From Melitaea cinxia (taxonomy: Eukaryota > Arthropoda > Insecta > Lepidoptera > Nymphalidae), in assembly GCF_905220565.1 (NCBI RefSeq), contig NC_059401.1:10970766-11034765 (forward strand): a stretch of 64,000 nt of DNA, given 5' to 3'. The translations under genes and the position numbers were made by a program. Numbering within the stretch: the first letter of the stretch is position 1; every line of letters begins with the position of its first letter. This document shows, piece by piece, positions 32,836 to 44,514 of this stretch. The notes below the pieces were generated by a model. The model was not told the origin of the DNA and searched no databases. It worked only from the letters and a program-made list of their open reading frames with translations.

Positions 32836-33031
32836 AGAACGTTTATATGTGTTTCAATTCACTTTCTTCATCAGGCAAAAATAATAATAATTTCTTATCA
32901 CAATTTTCATTTCGAATTTTATTTTATTTTTGTTCCAGATGCCAGTAAAAGCTTTTTGTTTAGATGGAGAAAGAAATTTAATATTTAAGTCAGCCGTTAC
33001 TTGCGCCTGCTATCACTGTCAGAAAGAGTAA
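31675..33031 (+). CDS. GPA2: Glycoprotein hormone alpha 2 (thyrostimulin alpha-like)
   Basis: Three exons, 31675-31762, 32263-32429 and 32939-33031, have GT..AG borders and join in frame to 115 residues. A hydrophobic signal peptide (MFLKSLIFLLFISNLLAS) precedes the mature start ELWKKPGCH. Exon 2 gives NISIPDC (an N-glycosylation site beside a knot cysteine), NVCRGYCESWSLPS and VTSLGQCCNMMETKD; exon 3 gives PVKAFCLDGERN and CACYHCQKE. Ten cysteines in the order of the GPA2 cystine knot identify it. GPA2 pairs with GPB5 as a secreted ligand for an LGR1-type receptor; no GPB5-like exon was seen nearby. Both introns contain SINE scraps. A TATA promoter (31618) and AATAAA (33164) bracket the gene. 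Confidence 0.92.
32085..32185 (+). mobile_element. SINE 5' fragment in GPA2 intron 1
   Basis: GTAGCGAGTTCGATCGCATG, then ATAAATATTTGTAT matches the B box and following body of the SINE at 27486, degenerate. Confidence 0.5.
32640..32833 (+). mobile_element. SINE 3' part and TA tract in GPA2 intron 2
   Basis: ATACAAATATTTATTTCCTG, CACCTGATAGCGATCGTTAT and GGGAATATATCCGACAACCC match the SINE body. It ends in a (TA)n run at 32793-32833. Confidence 0.7.
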
Positions 33032-33163
33032 ATTGCTGGATAATATGTGTCTAGGTACCAATATTACAGGTAATTGCATATGATTGTTGCTGAAAAATTT
33101 GACGAAATGTAACTTGCAATTTTATAAAATAATACATATTTTGTGGTAACCTAAGTAAGTAGC

Positions 33164-33169
33164 AAATAA
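33164..33169 (+). terminator. Poly(A) signal of GPA2
   Basis: AATAAA 133 bases after the stop codon, in AT-rich DNA. Confidence 0.5.
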
Positions 33170-33339
33170 ACATATCGAAATCGAAAAATGTTTATAATTA
33201 TTTTTCTACCTACCTATATGAAGAAATTTTTTCTTGGATTTTAATGAAGTCAAAACAAAACATAAAAAATATCTATTTTTAAAATAAATGTAATATTTCT
33301 ACCAAATTTATGGCTACAATTATTTTACTATTATTGAGT

Positions 33340-33900
33340 ATTGAGGTGGAACACAGAAGTAAATATCTTGCTCAAAATTTGGAGCAGCCCAACATGTTAG
33401 CAACGCACCAGGACCGTTGCAAGCGCATTACAACGGTTTATAGGTTACGCAGCTATAGTTTCCACTAACAAACAAGTAAATTCACAAATGTGAAGAAATT
33501 TAGCTAGCTTCTGTTATAATATAACTAACTGACCCGACGTACTTTGTAGTGCCTTATTCAAAGCTCAATAATAAAAAATCATAGAAACCACAAAAACATA
33601 ATATAGGTACTTATGCAATAACATTCTATATGAAAAAAATACTTCTATTTACATGTCTATTTTCATTTTGTTTACAAAACAGAGTTCTTAAAAATAGTAA
33701 ATGACAGTACTTATATGAAATCACAATGGAAATGAATGACATGAGTGAGCGTGCTTTCGCACGCAAGGGCGGAAGGTCTGTACTTCTCGCAGCCCCGGAG
33801 CCAAGCGTTATTCTTGGGTTAATTTTTTTCGATTTAAAAATTGAACCTCAAAACTTCAACCACGATATCTCTGTAACAACGGGGTTTACACGAAAATAGT
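33340..33900. other. Repeat scraps, no gene
   Basis: CTCAAAATTTGGAGCAGCCC and a GCAAGCGCATTACAACGG-like stretch (33370-33450) are a degraded sense copy of repeat family C. The rest is AT-rich with a LINE-like scrap ACTGACCCGACGTACTTTG near 33530. Confidence 0.5.
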
Positions 33901-33904
33901 TGTC

Positions 33905-34470
33905 CGGGGGCTGAAAAACCCGGTGAAAATCGGTAAAAAACGTCAGGGCTACTCCCCTCCGTGTTGCTCTATGTTGCGTTATGGACACACAAAATTGCAG
34001 TACAGGTCGAAGCCAAGGTGTTTAAAGTGTGGTCAGGAGCACACATCAGAATCATGCACTGCCAATGAAAATAATTATTTTTGCTGTTTATGTTCCGGCA
34101 ACCATATGGCAAATAGTAAAGCGTGCCCTGAATTCAATAGGCAAAAATCTATTAAATTACATATGGCTGAACAGTGTGCATCATATGCAGAGGCCAATAA
34201 AGAGATACCAACGTCATATAAATATTATTCAGAAGTTAGTAAAGAAGTAAATATTAACCAAAATCCTAATAAATCATACAAAAAAAAAACAATTATATCT
34301 AGACCTCGGGATCCTATTAAGCCTAACCGTCATATAAATATTATTCAGAAGTTAGTAAAGAAATAAATATTAGCCAAAATCCTAATAAATCATACAAAAA
34401 AAACAGTTATATTTAGACCTCGGGATCCTATTAAGCCTAATATAGGTTATGATAAAATAGCTCATCATTC
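33905..34470 (+). pseudogene. LINE ORF1 (Gag) zinc-knuckle fragment with internal duplication
   Basis: The open frame carries RYGHTKLQYRSKPRCLKCG, HTSESC and FCCLCSGNHMANSKACPEF, a row of zinc knuckles as in Jockey-clade ORF1. The first knuckle has lost its last cysteine (Tyr instead). Bases 34215-34329 are repeated at 34330-34443 with few changes, so the block HINIIQKLVKK appears twice in different frames. No ORF2 follows. Confidence 0.7.
34215..34443 (+). repeat. ~114-bp tandem duplication
   Basis: Two adjacent copies, each starting CATATAAATATTATTCAGAA and ending GGGATCCTATTAAGCCTAA, differ at a handful of positions and by two A bases in an A-run. Confidence 0.9.
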
Positions 34471-34589
34471 AATGAAATAGTTTGTTTCTTCTTATCCTGT
34501 TTTGAATACTATCATAAATTCCTCTTGTCCGTTATCCTCAATATTTGAACATTTTTCTTAATTCCTGCTCGTCATTGGCAATGCACTAA

Positions 34590-35200
34590 GTGCAGTCCAT
34601 AAAAAAAACGTCCACAACGCCCACGGGGCCCATTCTATCGTTCCACCTGAGGCCTGTGGTCGTCGCGAGCGACCGCTCGACGTCATAGATAATGTCACTG
34701 TTCGCGACCACATCGCCTACAAAATATAGGTGGGTCAAAGTTTGCTTTCATCAAAACATAGCTGGAATTTAAAAAAATAAAACAACTTTCAATGTCAAAT
34801 TGTGAATGTTGTTGAATTAAGTTTTATTCCAATCCATGCGAATTATTCACTCACAACCCTCACAGCTGCATGTTTTAGGTTCATGAAGTTGGCACCCAGA
34901 ATTATGAATTTATAATTTATGATAATTTAGTTTTATTTAATCGTCTGTGCGTTAAAATTTATGAAAAAAAAGGATCAATAACATTTGTTTGCGCGTGTCC
35001 TCGTTTTTGAGAAAAATCAAAATCAAAATTGGGTGCTACAACGCCAGCACCCAAAAATGAAATCCACTTTTGGCTTAAAAATGGCAGTATTTAATATTTT
35101 TATTTATACATATCGACTGCGCATGACACGCGCAGATGGTACCCGAAAGAATTAATGAGCTATAATAACTCAATAATTAATTAATAATATTGTTTTATTT
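34590..35200 (+). repeat. Interspersed repeat family D, copy 1
   Basis: Shared blocks TTCATGAAGTTGGCACCCAG, ATCGTCTGTGCGTTAAAATT, CGTGTCCTCGTTTTTGAGAA and GCGCATGACACGCGCAGATG recur inverted at 45760-46070. A farther block, CCACAACGCCCACGG with CCACCTGAGGCC (34600-34660), also has an inverted relative near 46675-46705. No ORF. Confidence 0.65.
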
Positions 35201-35944
35201 TCTGTCTGGTGGTAAAATATTGTTCCCAGCTGTCGTTGTCATGTTGACATTTCTCATAAAATCAGTGTTTCATGGAAGACTCTGAGTGGAAGACATACGA
35301 AACCAATATCTTAAAAGTTTTATATCAGATATAGAAACTAAAATAATAAAATATACTGAAACATGGCGAACCCAGATTGATTTTTCAATACAAAAAATCC
35401 TAATCCTAATCCTATTTTTAACCTAGAGGCCGCACTTTCATTTTTTGCAGGGAACAACCATTTTGTGTGCCATTGTAAACTGTTTCTTATTTGGTTAAGA
35501 CCTTGCAGGCTGCTCATCTGATTATCTGATAAAAAGATGATCCCATGCTGCAAAGGGCACGATAAGTGGATGGTTCTGGTAACTATCTATGGTGATTATC
35601 ATTAAAGAAAAATCTAATCAGAAGCTTAAAGGTGGTCTAGAGATTCTAAGAGCAGGGTTTATTAGATCTGTTAACATACAGCGCTCATGGTTTAAGAAGA
35701 TGAACGTCTTTGTCGATCGTCGATTTTATATCACCTACAGCTAACGCTGATCTACCTATGTAGGAAATACCTAAGGAGAGGTAACAGAGAAAATCCCCGA
35801 ATATGAAATATTTTAGGCCTAAGGTTTTTAACAAGCGTCTAAGAAAAATATTTTTCTTTATTTTGCTGTGAGTGCGTCAAAAGTCTAGATATACCTACTA
35901 CAAGGTTTTATAATCGATCTATCTAGTTATTTAAAATGTAGTTT
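35201..35944. other. No gene seen
   Basis: AT-rich; the minus-strand open frame at 35338-35553 shows no motif. Confidence 0.5.
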
Positions 35945-36779
35945 CGGACTATATTTAAACGGCCATTCTCCGATTAGCAAATTTTTCGTGTCCGGGCTTG
36001 TTTAAACCGTAATATCATCATATTCAATCATGCACTTTTTTATATATTTTAGATAGCATCCGTACCTAGCTGTAAAAAAAATATTGGTTTCTGTTTTAAG
36101 TAATTAAGACTAAATTAATTTAACTTATGTTCAAAAAACCTCTGTTCTTTAATTACCGTGGTGTGTCAGCACACCAACTTAATCTTAAAACTTGCTTGTA
36201 ATTTTTATAGCGTATAGATTGACTTTGATCCATTCAACGTTTTAAACGATATTAAGCAGCGTGTATCGCATAACAAAATATAAACTCAATAGAACCAGTC
36301 TACAAATAGTTATTATGAAGTAATCGTATGTCCAATGGAAACTTCTAATTGCCGTAACATCTGCTGTTCTCGAGTGCACATCCCTAAATAAAAGTATTTG
36401 GCACATCACTACCGTACGCATCGCGTCTCCTCAGTGTGTACCGAGGTCCATCAGCAGTTGTATGACTCTCATGTTAGTGTACCGCCAATGAAGCACGTGA
36501 GTATATAATTACTGTAGCCTTGGTTAAAAACTTTTCTAATTACCGTTGTTCTTATTTTAATACTAGATTTTTAAGATAGACCCAAGTTGATCATGTAAAT
36601 GGAGACAGTACTTTGGCCTCCGTACGTTGTAATAAGCTAGAATTTGTATACTGTGTCGGTTTTAAACATTTTTATGAAAATTTATCGTTTTCTAATTACC
36701 GTATACTAATTACCATATGTTTATAATTACCATTGTATGAAAAAGTAATACTTGTTTACCGCGGTTTTCGTAGATTATT

Positions 36780-37790
36780 ATTATTATTGTCCGTAAATAT
36801 GTCTATATTATATGCTGACCATTCATCAAATTATTTAATTTATAGGATAGGAAAACCTAAAAAAACCAAAGAGGAAGTTAAAGAAAATAGAAGGCTTGCC
36901 GCGCGACAATGCCGAGAACGAATTAAAAATGCCCCTTTTTGTATTAGCAATCAAAAAAAAAATAAAGGGGAAAGAAGGGTACAATAAAAATAAATAAAAA
37001 AATACTGCCTATCTGCGAAATGTCACCAAAAGCCGGAAGAAAACTCAAAAAAGAAGTAGAGAAAATTTCAGAGCTTACTATAAAAGACAAAAGGAAAAGG
37101 GAAAATTGAAAACAATCGAGGTGAAGAAGAAGTGACCTTAGATATAGAGGTGCTTGATAACAATATAACAGATCCTCTCGAAACTTTGTCACACCACATC
37201 TGAATGATTTATCATACTCGCTGCGCTAAAAAGTACACTAAAAGAGTACAAAATTGTCCCGAAAATCCCAAATCAAAAAAAGAAGATAATCAGCAAGACG
37301 AAATTTTTCTGCAGTCGACTTTTTTTGAAAAAGAATTAGTTCCCTTGAAAAAGACACCAAATTTTTAACCTTCTTTAACCACATCAACGCCGCGTCCATC
37401 TAGTGCTCTGTCATCATCTTCTACTGAAAGAATGTTATTTTATTATTAATCAATAATGAGCATTTGACCGAAAATAAAGATACAAATGTGAATATTACGA
37501 AACGAGCGTCTTCCTTGTGTTCAACACCAACTTCACCAACTTCACCATCTTCAAAGATAACTGTCGAGAAACCGATACCTAAAAAATCTCACTCTTATTG
37601 TTATTTAGAAGGCATGTATAGAAAACAAGTAAAGAAATGTCATATTTGAGACAAAACAATAGAGCTAAGAAGAGCAAAAGAAAAGTACAGGAAGCAAGCA
37701 TTAAGACTGAAATATAAAACACGCTACATCCAAAACCAAAACAAAGTCATGATAAAGAAATAGAACCAAAGTATTTACATAATAATAATA
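36780..37790 (+). pseudogene. Transposase-like Lys/Arg-rich remnant
   Basis: Frames broken by many stops give IGKPKKTKEEVKENRRLAAR, QCRERIKNAP, MSPKAGRKLKKEVEKISELT, SSLCSTPTSPTSPSSK and TIELRRAKEKYRKQALRLK. The KPKKT..E..ENRR.AARQ..ERIKN run resembles the basic N-terminal segments of insect DUF7869-type transposon proteins, but no catalytic core is left. Assignment is tentative. Confidence 0.45.
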
Positions 37791-37892
37791 TAGGGACTAC
37801 TGTAGAGAAAACCAAACAAGACGTCCAAATTTTTGTAGAGCAAGATGAGATCAGTCGCATTTGTCCTGGCAAGAGAGAATATATTTCAAGAA

Positions 37893-38176
37893 AAACGTGA
37901 CGTGAACTCATGTGTCTTGTCTTGTCTTGCCCATAGTCACCACGCTGGGCAGGCGGGTTGGAGACCGCAGGGCTGGCTTTGTTGCACCTAAGACGCTGCT
38001 GCCCGTCTTCGGCCTGTGTATTTTAAAACCAGTAGTTGGATGATTATCCCGCCATCGGTCGGCACTTTCAAGTTCCAGGGTGGTAGTGGAACTGTGTAAT
38101 CCCTTAGTCGCCTCTTACGATACGCACGGGAAGAGAGGGAGTGGCTATATTCTTACTGCCTTAACCACACAGCATA
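37893..38176 (+). repeat. Interspersed repeat family B, copy in transposon
   Basis: GTGACGTGAACTCATGTGTC, GTCACCACGCTGGGCAGG, AAGACGCTGCTGCCCGTCTT, TTAGTCGCCTCTTACGATAC and GTGGCTATATTCTTACTGCC match 12300-12590 in order. It splits the decayed transposon. Confidence 0.75.
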
Positions 38177-38420
38177 ATTTGTAATTACCGTTACATAAAA
38201 TATAAAAATTTTCTAATTACCATACCCATAAATTTTTTAAGTCTCATTATCTAGAAAACCACAATTAACTGTTACATGCCAAATTAATTATTGAATTCGT
38301 ATTTTTGATTTGTTTCATATTTTAATGTGTTTAAGTCAAATCAGTGAAAAATAAAAAACGTCACGGTAATTAGGCAAAGAACGCCGAATTGGAGAATGAC
38401 CGTAAAATATATTTGACTAA

Positions 38421-39359
38421 TTTTATGATCAGGTACCTACAAGTTGTGGAAACATAACCTCTAAATGTTCAATCTAGAATATCTTCAATTCATTACTTCT
38501 TTCGGTGATGCTTCTTTAGGCAAAAGTGATCAGGAATTTGAGTACTTATATTATTACATATTTTTCATTAGTAGACGCTAGAAATTTATGCCAAAAAAAT
38601 TGTTAGGGGATCTGCCATTGTCCTTTCATATATTTTATAATAAATAATAATAATTAATGTTCATTTATAAAATAAAAAAATTAATTATCCTCCATCATTC
38701 AGTGTTTAATTTATAATTGTATTCTTTTTTAATTTATTTATTTCATGTACAGCTTTGCGCTTTTTACATAATATACTCTATTCTTTATTATATAGAAATA
38801 AATATATTTTATTAAAAAAATTTCAATTGAACTCTGTTAGCATAATATTTTACAATACAAGAACCATCACCTCTTTTGCAGTTTTTATTAAAGTTTTGTT
38901 ATTTTCATACAATTTTATCTAATTAAAAATATATATATTCATTATTCATTACAGTGCGTATTTATCGAATTCAATATAACTGTTATACATGGCAAACATG
39001 ATTGTTATTTTTATTATTCTTTCAGAATTAATTGAAAGAAGGTGTAATAAATATAACTATATGATAAAACGTAATAACTAGTGAGTTTTTGTGTATGTGA
39101 GCGTGTGCGTTTATGTATGCGTCATTTTATTAATTATTTATTTAAACCAAATACCCAAGGTATGTAAAGCATAACTTATCCGGTCTATGTGCTATATATT
39201 TGAAAAATTCTCTCACTGTTGGGAAGCTACGCTATCCGCGGGTGACATAGGCTATATTACATTTTCAAAAAAATTAGGAAACAAAAAATATTTTGAAATT
39301 TTTCTGAATAAATAGCATGTGCAAAAGCTTCAGAACTCAGACACCACCATCACCTTGGC
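38421..39359. other. AT-rich, no gene
   Basis: No ORF. Bases 39180-39260 contain a Helitron-like scrap (CTACGCTATCCGCGGGTGAC then ATAGGCTATAT). Confidence 0.55.
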
Positions 39360-39363
39360 TTAA

Positions 39364-40568
39364 GAGCCATTTCACAATTTTACGCTCTGCAAGTTTAGGT
39401 AAATTTGGTCGCATCGCGCGAGTCGTACGAGCCGCGCGATCTTTGTGCTAGTACGTATAGTGTGACAACCAAAAGACCATCGTGATCATTTTCTGATGTA
39501 TAATAAAAATTATAACTATGGTATAAAATGTTTTTTACATAATTAATTTGTTAAAAATTTCAAGTATGTTATATAACAACAGTCAATAAATTTAAAATAA
39601 AATTAAAAAAATCAATTTTATGAAACAATTTTTTTAAATTGATTTAGTTTTTTCAGTTTACGAATGAATCTAATATTTACGATATGAATAAAAAAGCATT
39701 TAATGACATCGACACCGACAAACATATTAATTAACAAATAACTAGACAAACAGATTGAAATGCCTATTTGTATTGATAGTGTGAGAAAAGAAAATTAAAT
39801 TATACATTTGTTTACAGAAATTATCATTATATTATTTTACAGTCATTTTCGTAATATGTTTATTTTATTTATATTTTATTATGAAAGTATCAAATGCGTT
39901 TTATCCGCTATAACAACAGGCGCTTGGCGCGTGTGAGCGAAAGAGACGGCTGCGCAGAATTTAGCGTGGACCTTACCTCTAAGAGCGCTAGCGCTCGACT
40001 GATTTACCGGGCTTGATGCGTGGCAATATATACTATCTTTTTATTATTTAATATAAAATGTATTAAAAATAATTACATCTTTTAATTATTTTTTTTGTAT
40101 TCCTTAATGATGTAAGTTTACTTTGATGAAGATAGTTCGTTAAAATTTCTTAGTTTTCTAAGAGAAATATGGCTTTTAAAATTGTACTTATTTGGAAAAT
40201 ATTCGTAACTTTAAATTTTTTTTATCGTTTAATAGAGATACAAATGGAATAAAAATCTATGATAGTGGACAACAAAATTATATTCCACATATTATATTTT
40301 TTTAAAATTGTTTCAACGTAGAGGTTATTGAAAAATAGGACTTCAAAGTATACATTGCGACCGTTTACCCAGGGAGGAGGCTGATGAAAAGGTTAATAAT
40401 TTTATACACATAATATAAATCAAAATTCTGATCTGACTATGGACTACAACAAAGGTTGCTCTATTATATTTCAAGAATATAAATTACATTATTGCATCCA
40501 ACACTGAGATTAACGACGTCAAAATATTACAATTTCGCGGATTGTTACCGATTTTTGTGAAATGGCTC
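39364..40568. mobile_element. TTAA-flanked 1,205-bp element, copy 1
   Basis: Terminal inverted repeats GAGCCATTTCACAA ... TTTGTGAAATGGCTC are flanked by TTAA on both sides (39360-39363 and 40569-40572). The interior has no ORF but contains the palindrome GAGCGCTAGCGCTC. It matches 51628-52832 over its whole length with no indel and only about three substitutions by eye. The TTAA target is shared by piggyBac, Kolobok and Sola3 families; the GAGCC terminus is not the CCC of typical piggyBac. Confidence 0.9.
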
Positions 40569-40698
40569 TTAAGATGGAAAGAGTTGAGATCTTATTATCT
40601 AGGGTAGCTTTGTATAAATCCCAGTCCGCGCTATCCAACTGATATTTAATTCAGAAGAAGTTTTAGTTTTATTGAAATTTTTAAAAGGTAAATTTATT

Positions 40699-40950
40699 GA
40701 CGCCGCGTTGGTGCAACAGTTCCAGCCATGGATTGTACCTGTTGCGCTGGGGGTTGCGGGTTCGATCCCTGCACATGACAAACATTTGTATTGGCCATAC
40801 AGGTGTTTGACGTGGTCTGGGTGCAGTCCATGTGGGTGTCCCCACCGTGCCTCGGAGAGCAGGTTAGCTGTCGGTCCCGGTTGTTATCATATACACCTGA
40901 TAGCGATCGTTACTCATATTAGAGAATATATCCGCCAACCCACATTGGAA
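40699..40950 (+). mobile_element. tRNA-derived SINE, copy 2
   Basis: A box TGGTGCAACAG (40709) and B box GGTTCGATCCC (40759), followed by the same body as 27486-27830. It ends in CCGCCAACCCACATTGGAA, abutting the LINE endonuclease fragment. Confidence 0.8.
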
Positions 40951-41430
40951 TTTAAGGTTTGCCAAATCAATGATGAGGCTAAACTAGGTGAAGAAATGGA
41001 AAGGTCAGGAGCGCTTTTACCTTCATTAATATTGGTTCTTCGTGTAGGAGTGCAATTGTTTAAAATACAAAGATTAGGTGAATCTACAATGTCCAACATT
41101 TCATGTCCATAGTTATTGTTATTTGAACTACCCCATGACTGATGTTGAGCATTAAAGTTACCTAAAAAATAGGTTTCGGAAGAGATACTAAAATATTTTT
41201 AGCTTCTTTTAAAATTTGAGAAGAAGGATGAGGAATATATATAGAGACAAAGCAAATGTTATTTACAATGATAGCAATGATTGAGAAATTTTTATCATGA
41301 GAAGAAATATTTACATGAGAAAAAGGAAAAGGATGTTTTACTAATATTGCAACACCACCATAGCCATTAGATCTACCTTCTCTAATCAAGAAGCTTATAC
41401 AAAACACTGGAAAGTGCATCGTAAACAATG
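40951..41430 (-). pseudogene. LINE endonuclease (EEP) domain fragment
   Basis: Minus-strand reading: REGRSNGYGGVAILVKHPFP, FVSIYIPHPSSQ, then after a break GNFNAQHQSWGSS, LDIVDSPNLCILNNCTPTR and SAPDLSISSPSLAS. The GGVAILV, GNFNAHH-like and APDLSI motifs are ordered as in the apurinic-type endonuclease of Jockey-clade ORF2. The N-terminal strand and all RT sequence are missing. It may belong to the same family as the Gag piece at 33905. Confidence 0.75.
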
Positions 41431-42280
41431 CTTTGAAGACAAAAATTTAACCTTGAATTACGTCACGTATGTTTTTTATCTCTTTCTGTAGGGTGACCAC
41501 GTTGATCCTAAGTTCAGGATCCATACTATTTAAAAAAATTGTCAAGCATTTACAAGACTTCTTTATTCTGTTAGCTCGCAAAAATGAAAAGGGACAGCGG
41601 CGTCCCTATGGACAATAATGGTAACAAGCTATCAAAAAACGTTTACTATTTGAGCTGATATTTTTATCGTTTCTAGCTTCATTTTGAAGATTATTTCGGT
41701 AGATTATGATGTGCTAGGGATAAGGAATCTTCAAACTCAAGTGATAATTAGATCCATCTTTGGTAGGCTAAAAAACGTGATGACGAAGATGCGTTGTTAC
41801 TTGATGGACCCTATCGTAATATTTGCGATTAGTTTGATCTCAGCCCAATCCACGCGGGCATATCCGTCTTTATCTCCTGTAGTGAGCCATATAGTGGATG
41901 TGGCAACGTCGCAATTTACTGTCACTGGTAGGCCGATGCGTAAAATAAAAAATCAGTGGACATCTTCTAGCTCAGTATAGTTTGGTGTTAATAAACAGAC
42001 TTACACCAATTAGGTGCTTTATTTTTATGGCGCGCACACTTTGAGTATTTAATGCACATGAATGACACCTAACACAATAAATAATTAGATAATTTTGTGG
42101 AAACATCCACGAGTGAATTGAAAAGGTAAACTGATGTAACAAAAGTTACAATGAAAAAAAAAACTTCGTATAACATTATGGCCCATTTCTTTTAAACCAC
42201 TGAACCGATCTTGATGAAATTTGCACTGTACGCTAAGATTGAAAGATTCTTAAACAATTAAAAAAGATTTTTAGATAAAG
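41431..42280. other. No gene recognised
   Basis: The open frame at 41684-41980 (98 codons, + strand, ending QWTSSSSV) has no family motif that I recognise and no splice-linked neighbour. The rest is AT-rich. Confidence 0.4.
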
Positions 42281-42600
42281 ATCATCATCATCATCATCAT
42301 CAGCAACCTATCAATGGCTCACTACTTAGCGCAGGTCTCCTCTCAGAATAGGATTACAGGCCATAGTCTATCACGCTGGCCCAATGCAAATTGACGGACT
42401 TCAGATACCTTCGAGAACTTAATGAGGAACTCTCAGGTGTGCAAGTTTCCTCACGATATTTTCCTTCACCGTTGAAGCAAGAGTTATTTAATTACATAGA
42501 CGCACTTAACTTCAAAAAGTCAAAGGGCCCCATGCCCGGGATCGAGCTGCGACCGCCCAAATAGAAAGCCACAGTCCAAACCACTAGGCTATTAATGTTA
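42281..42600 (-). mobile_element. Lepidopteran SINE, antisense, after CAT repeats
   Basis: An (ATC)n run at 42281-42301 leads into GGCTCACTACTTAGCGCAGG, CTCCTCTCAGAATAGGATT, TCACGCTGGCCCAATGC and TTTCCTCACGATATTTTCCT, ending with GGGATCGAGCTGCGACC. It has the layout of a common tRNA-derived SINE of moths and butterflies, in reverse. Confidence 0.7.
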
Positions 42601-42711
42601 CGACAAAGATAAAGTAGGTATTATTTATTTTATTTATTTATTTATTACTTCTTGCATACATATAATCAAACACTTTTACATAGTAAAAAAACAACAGTAC
42701 AGATTTTTTTT

Positions 42712-42990
42712 TATGTCACTAGGTCGGCAAACAAGCGTACGGCTCACCTGATGGTAAGCTATTACCGTAGCTTATAGACACCTGTAACACCAGAAGCATC
42801 ACAAGCGCGTTGCCGACCCAATCCCTAATCCCCCAGGAGCTCTGGTCACCTTACTCACCAACAGGAACACAATACTGCTTGAAAACAGTATTATTTTGCT
42901 GTGATCTTCTGTAAGGTCAAGGTACTACCCCAGTCGGGCTGCTCCATATTTTGAGCAGGAAATTCCTGCTGTGCCCTACCTCAGTCAAAA
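42712..42990 (-). repeat. Interspersed repeat family C, copy 2
   Basis: Nearly identical to 11690-11970 (TCACTAGGTCGGCAAACAAG through GAAATTCCTGCTGTGCCCTA). By eye only a few substitutions and one lost C separate them. Confidence 0.8.
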
Positions 42991-43985
42991 AGTAGTATAT
43001 TAAAAAACACTTCTTCAAAACTTCTTCAAAAAGCAAATATTTCTTTATTAATAGTTTCTTATTATGAATAATAAAAGTAGTCAACCTAAAATCAAAATCA
43101 AATCATACTGTTTTTTGGAGTACAGTGTTGCTATAATAATAAAATGGCAGCTCCCTACAATTAGGGAAATAAAACTAGAAAGGAGAACACTGACCTTACG
43201 AAATCCTGAAAATCAGCATCCACATCAAGCTAGATACAGATAGATATGCTATTATATGCATGGTTTGACCATGCTATTAGATAAGCAATGCAAATGGTTT
43301 TGGGCAAAAAATTTGGTAAAATCATTCTTTTAATAATAAATAAATTTATTAGTAAAAAAAAAAACATGCTGATCAAGTTAAAATTATACAAAAAAAAACA
43401 CATAGTGCATAATTTATAACAGGACAAAGTGAACGCAAACGAAAAACAAATAAAAGAAAAAAATAAAAAGAGCTACAAGATAAACTTATTGATTAAAAGT
43501 ATTTAACTAATACATAATTTATAGATTTTCGCAGCATGCCTCACAAAAAGGTACGACCTCAGTTTAAGTTAGGACCATTAGTTCTAACATTGGTTTTCAG
43601 GACCACTATCGGTTTGTTGGTTATTTTGGTGGCATTCTGATAAAATACACATAGACATGAATACATACATAAACACAGAAAACTATGAACTATATGTAAT
43701 ATAGTTTATTACAATATATATATATATATATATACTAATAAAGGAAAAAAATGTGATATGGACAACATAAAAAAGATAAAATATATACTCATATATACAT
43801 AGGTGCATATTATATATACACATATAAGTGGATATATAGAAGATTATTAGAATAACTAGAAATAGCAGCACCAAATGGAAAACGTTTCCAAAATAGACTT
43901 ATGATTTTACTTGGAATGCAAGGCGTCGATTGTTAGTGAAATGCGAGAGGAAGATAATATGACAGGCTAGAATAAATGGTCGATA
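42991..43985. other. AT-rich, no gene
   Basis: Low-complexity A/T tracts and a short (TA)n at about 43713-43735; no supported ORF. Confidence 0.6.
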
Positions 43986-43989
43986 CTAG

Positions 43990-44200
43990 CATGCTCATAA
44001 GCAAATCTGTTCCAATGTCTCCTTCCACCCGCACTGCAGTTAGCAGGCCAAAAAATCAAACCACCGTCAATTTTTGAGCATGTACTAATAATGAGCATGC
44101 TTATTCTTCTACCTGTAGTATGCTTGTTATAAGCATGCTCTTAGATAAGCATGTTCAAAGCATAAACACCAATACACATGCTATTTATTAGCAAACTCTC
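43990..44200. repeat. AGCATGC-rich small inverted-repeat element
   Basis: AGCATGCTCATAAGC, GAGCATGCTTATT, TAAGCATGCTCTTAGATAAG and ACATGCTATTTATTAGC make alternating direct and inverted copies of GAGCATGCTTAT within 200 bases, like a MITE with subterminal repeats. Borders are not certain. Confidence 0.4.
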
Positions 44201-44269
44201 TGCCAGTGAGCGTGTAGTGATAATAGTAAACCAAGGGGTCCTGCACACAGAACTAAATAAAATCATACT

Positions 44270-44500
44270 TTTTTTAATAAAAAAAGTGACCAAATGAGTA
44301 GGTGGTCACCTGATGTTAAGTGATTAGGCCCATCCATGAAAATTTGCAGCATCAGAGTAACTACTCAATGTTCAAGTCTTTCAGGAATTTGTTGGTCTGC
44401 CCCTTGAATAACCCCATGTTGTAATCTATTGGGAACACTGTCGAAGGGCGTTGGTCTCACAGGTTCCCCTACAGATCCTTTTGCTTGGAAAACAATGGGT
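44270..44500. repeat. Unclassified interspersed repeat
   Basis: AGTAGGTGGTCACCTGATGT, AGCATCAGAGTAACTACTCA and GTCTGCCCCTTGAATAACCC look like a moth repeat related in layout to family C, but no second copy lies in the window. Confidence 0.35.
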
Positions 44501-44514
44501 TCAAAAATTACTAC

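Larger units (their letters stand above)
35945..38420 (+). mobile_element. Decayed DNA transposon with TAATTACCGT subterminal repeats
   Basis: The ends carry inverted ACGGCCATTCTCCGATT (about 35958) and AATTGGAGAATGACCGT (about 38387). The motif TAATTACCGT or a one-base variant recurs near 36150, 36342, 36537, 36694, 36707 and 36724 on the left, and near 38172, 38214 and 38368 (inverted) on the right. This is the same plan as the 5.2-kb element at 17306. The interior is a broken, Lys-rich coding region (36840-37800) interrupted by repeat family B. Confidence 0.6.

Noticed and set aside
31040..33500. GPB5 exon next to GPA2
   Set aside because: No second cystine-knot pattern (SCWGRC-like) was found on either strand in the flanks.
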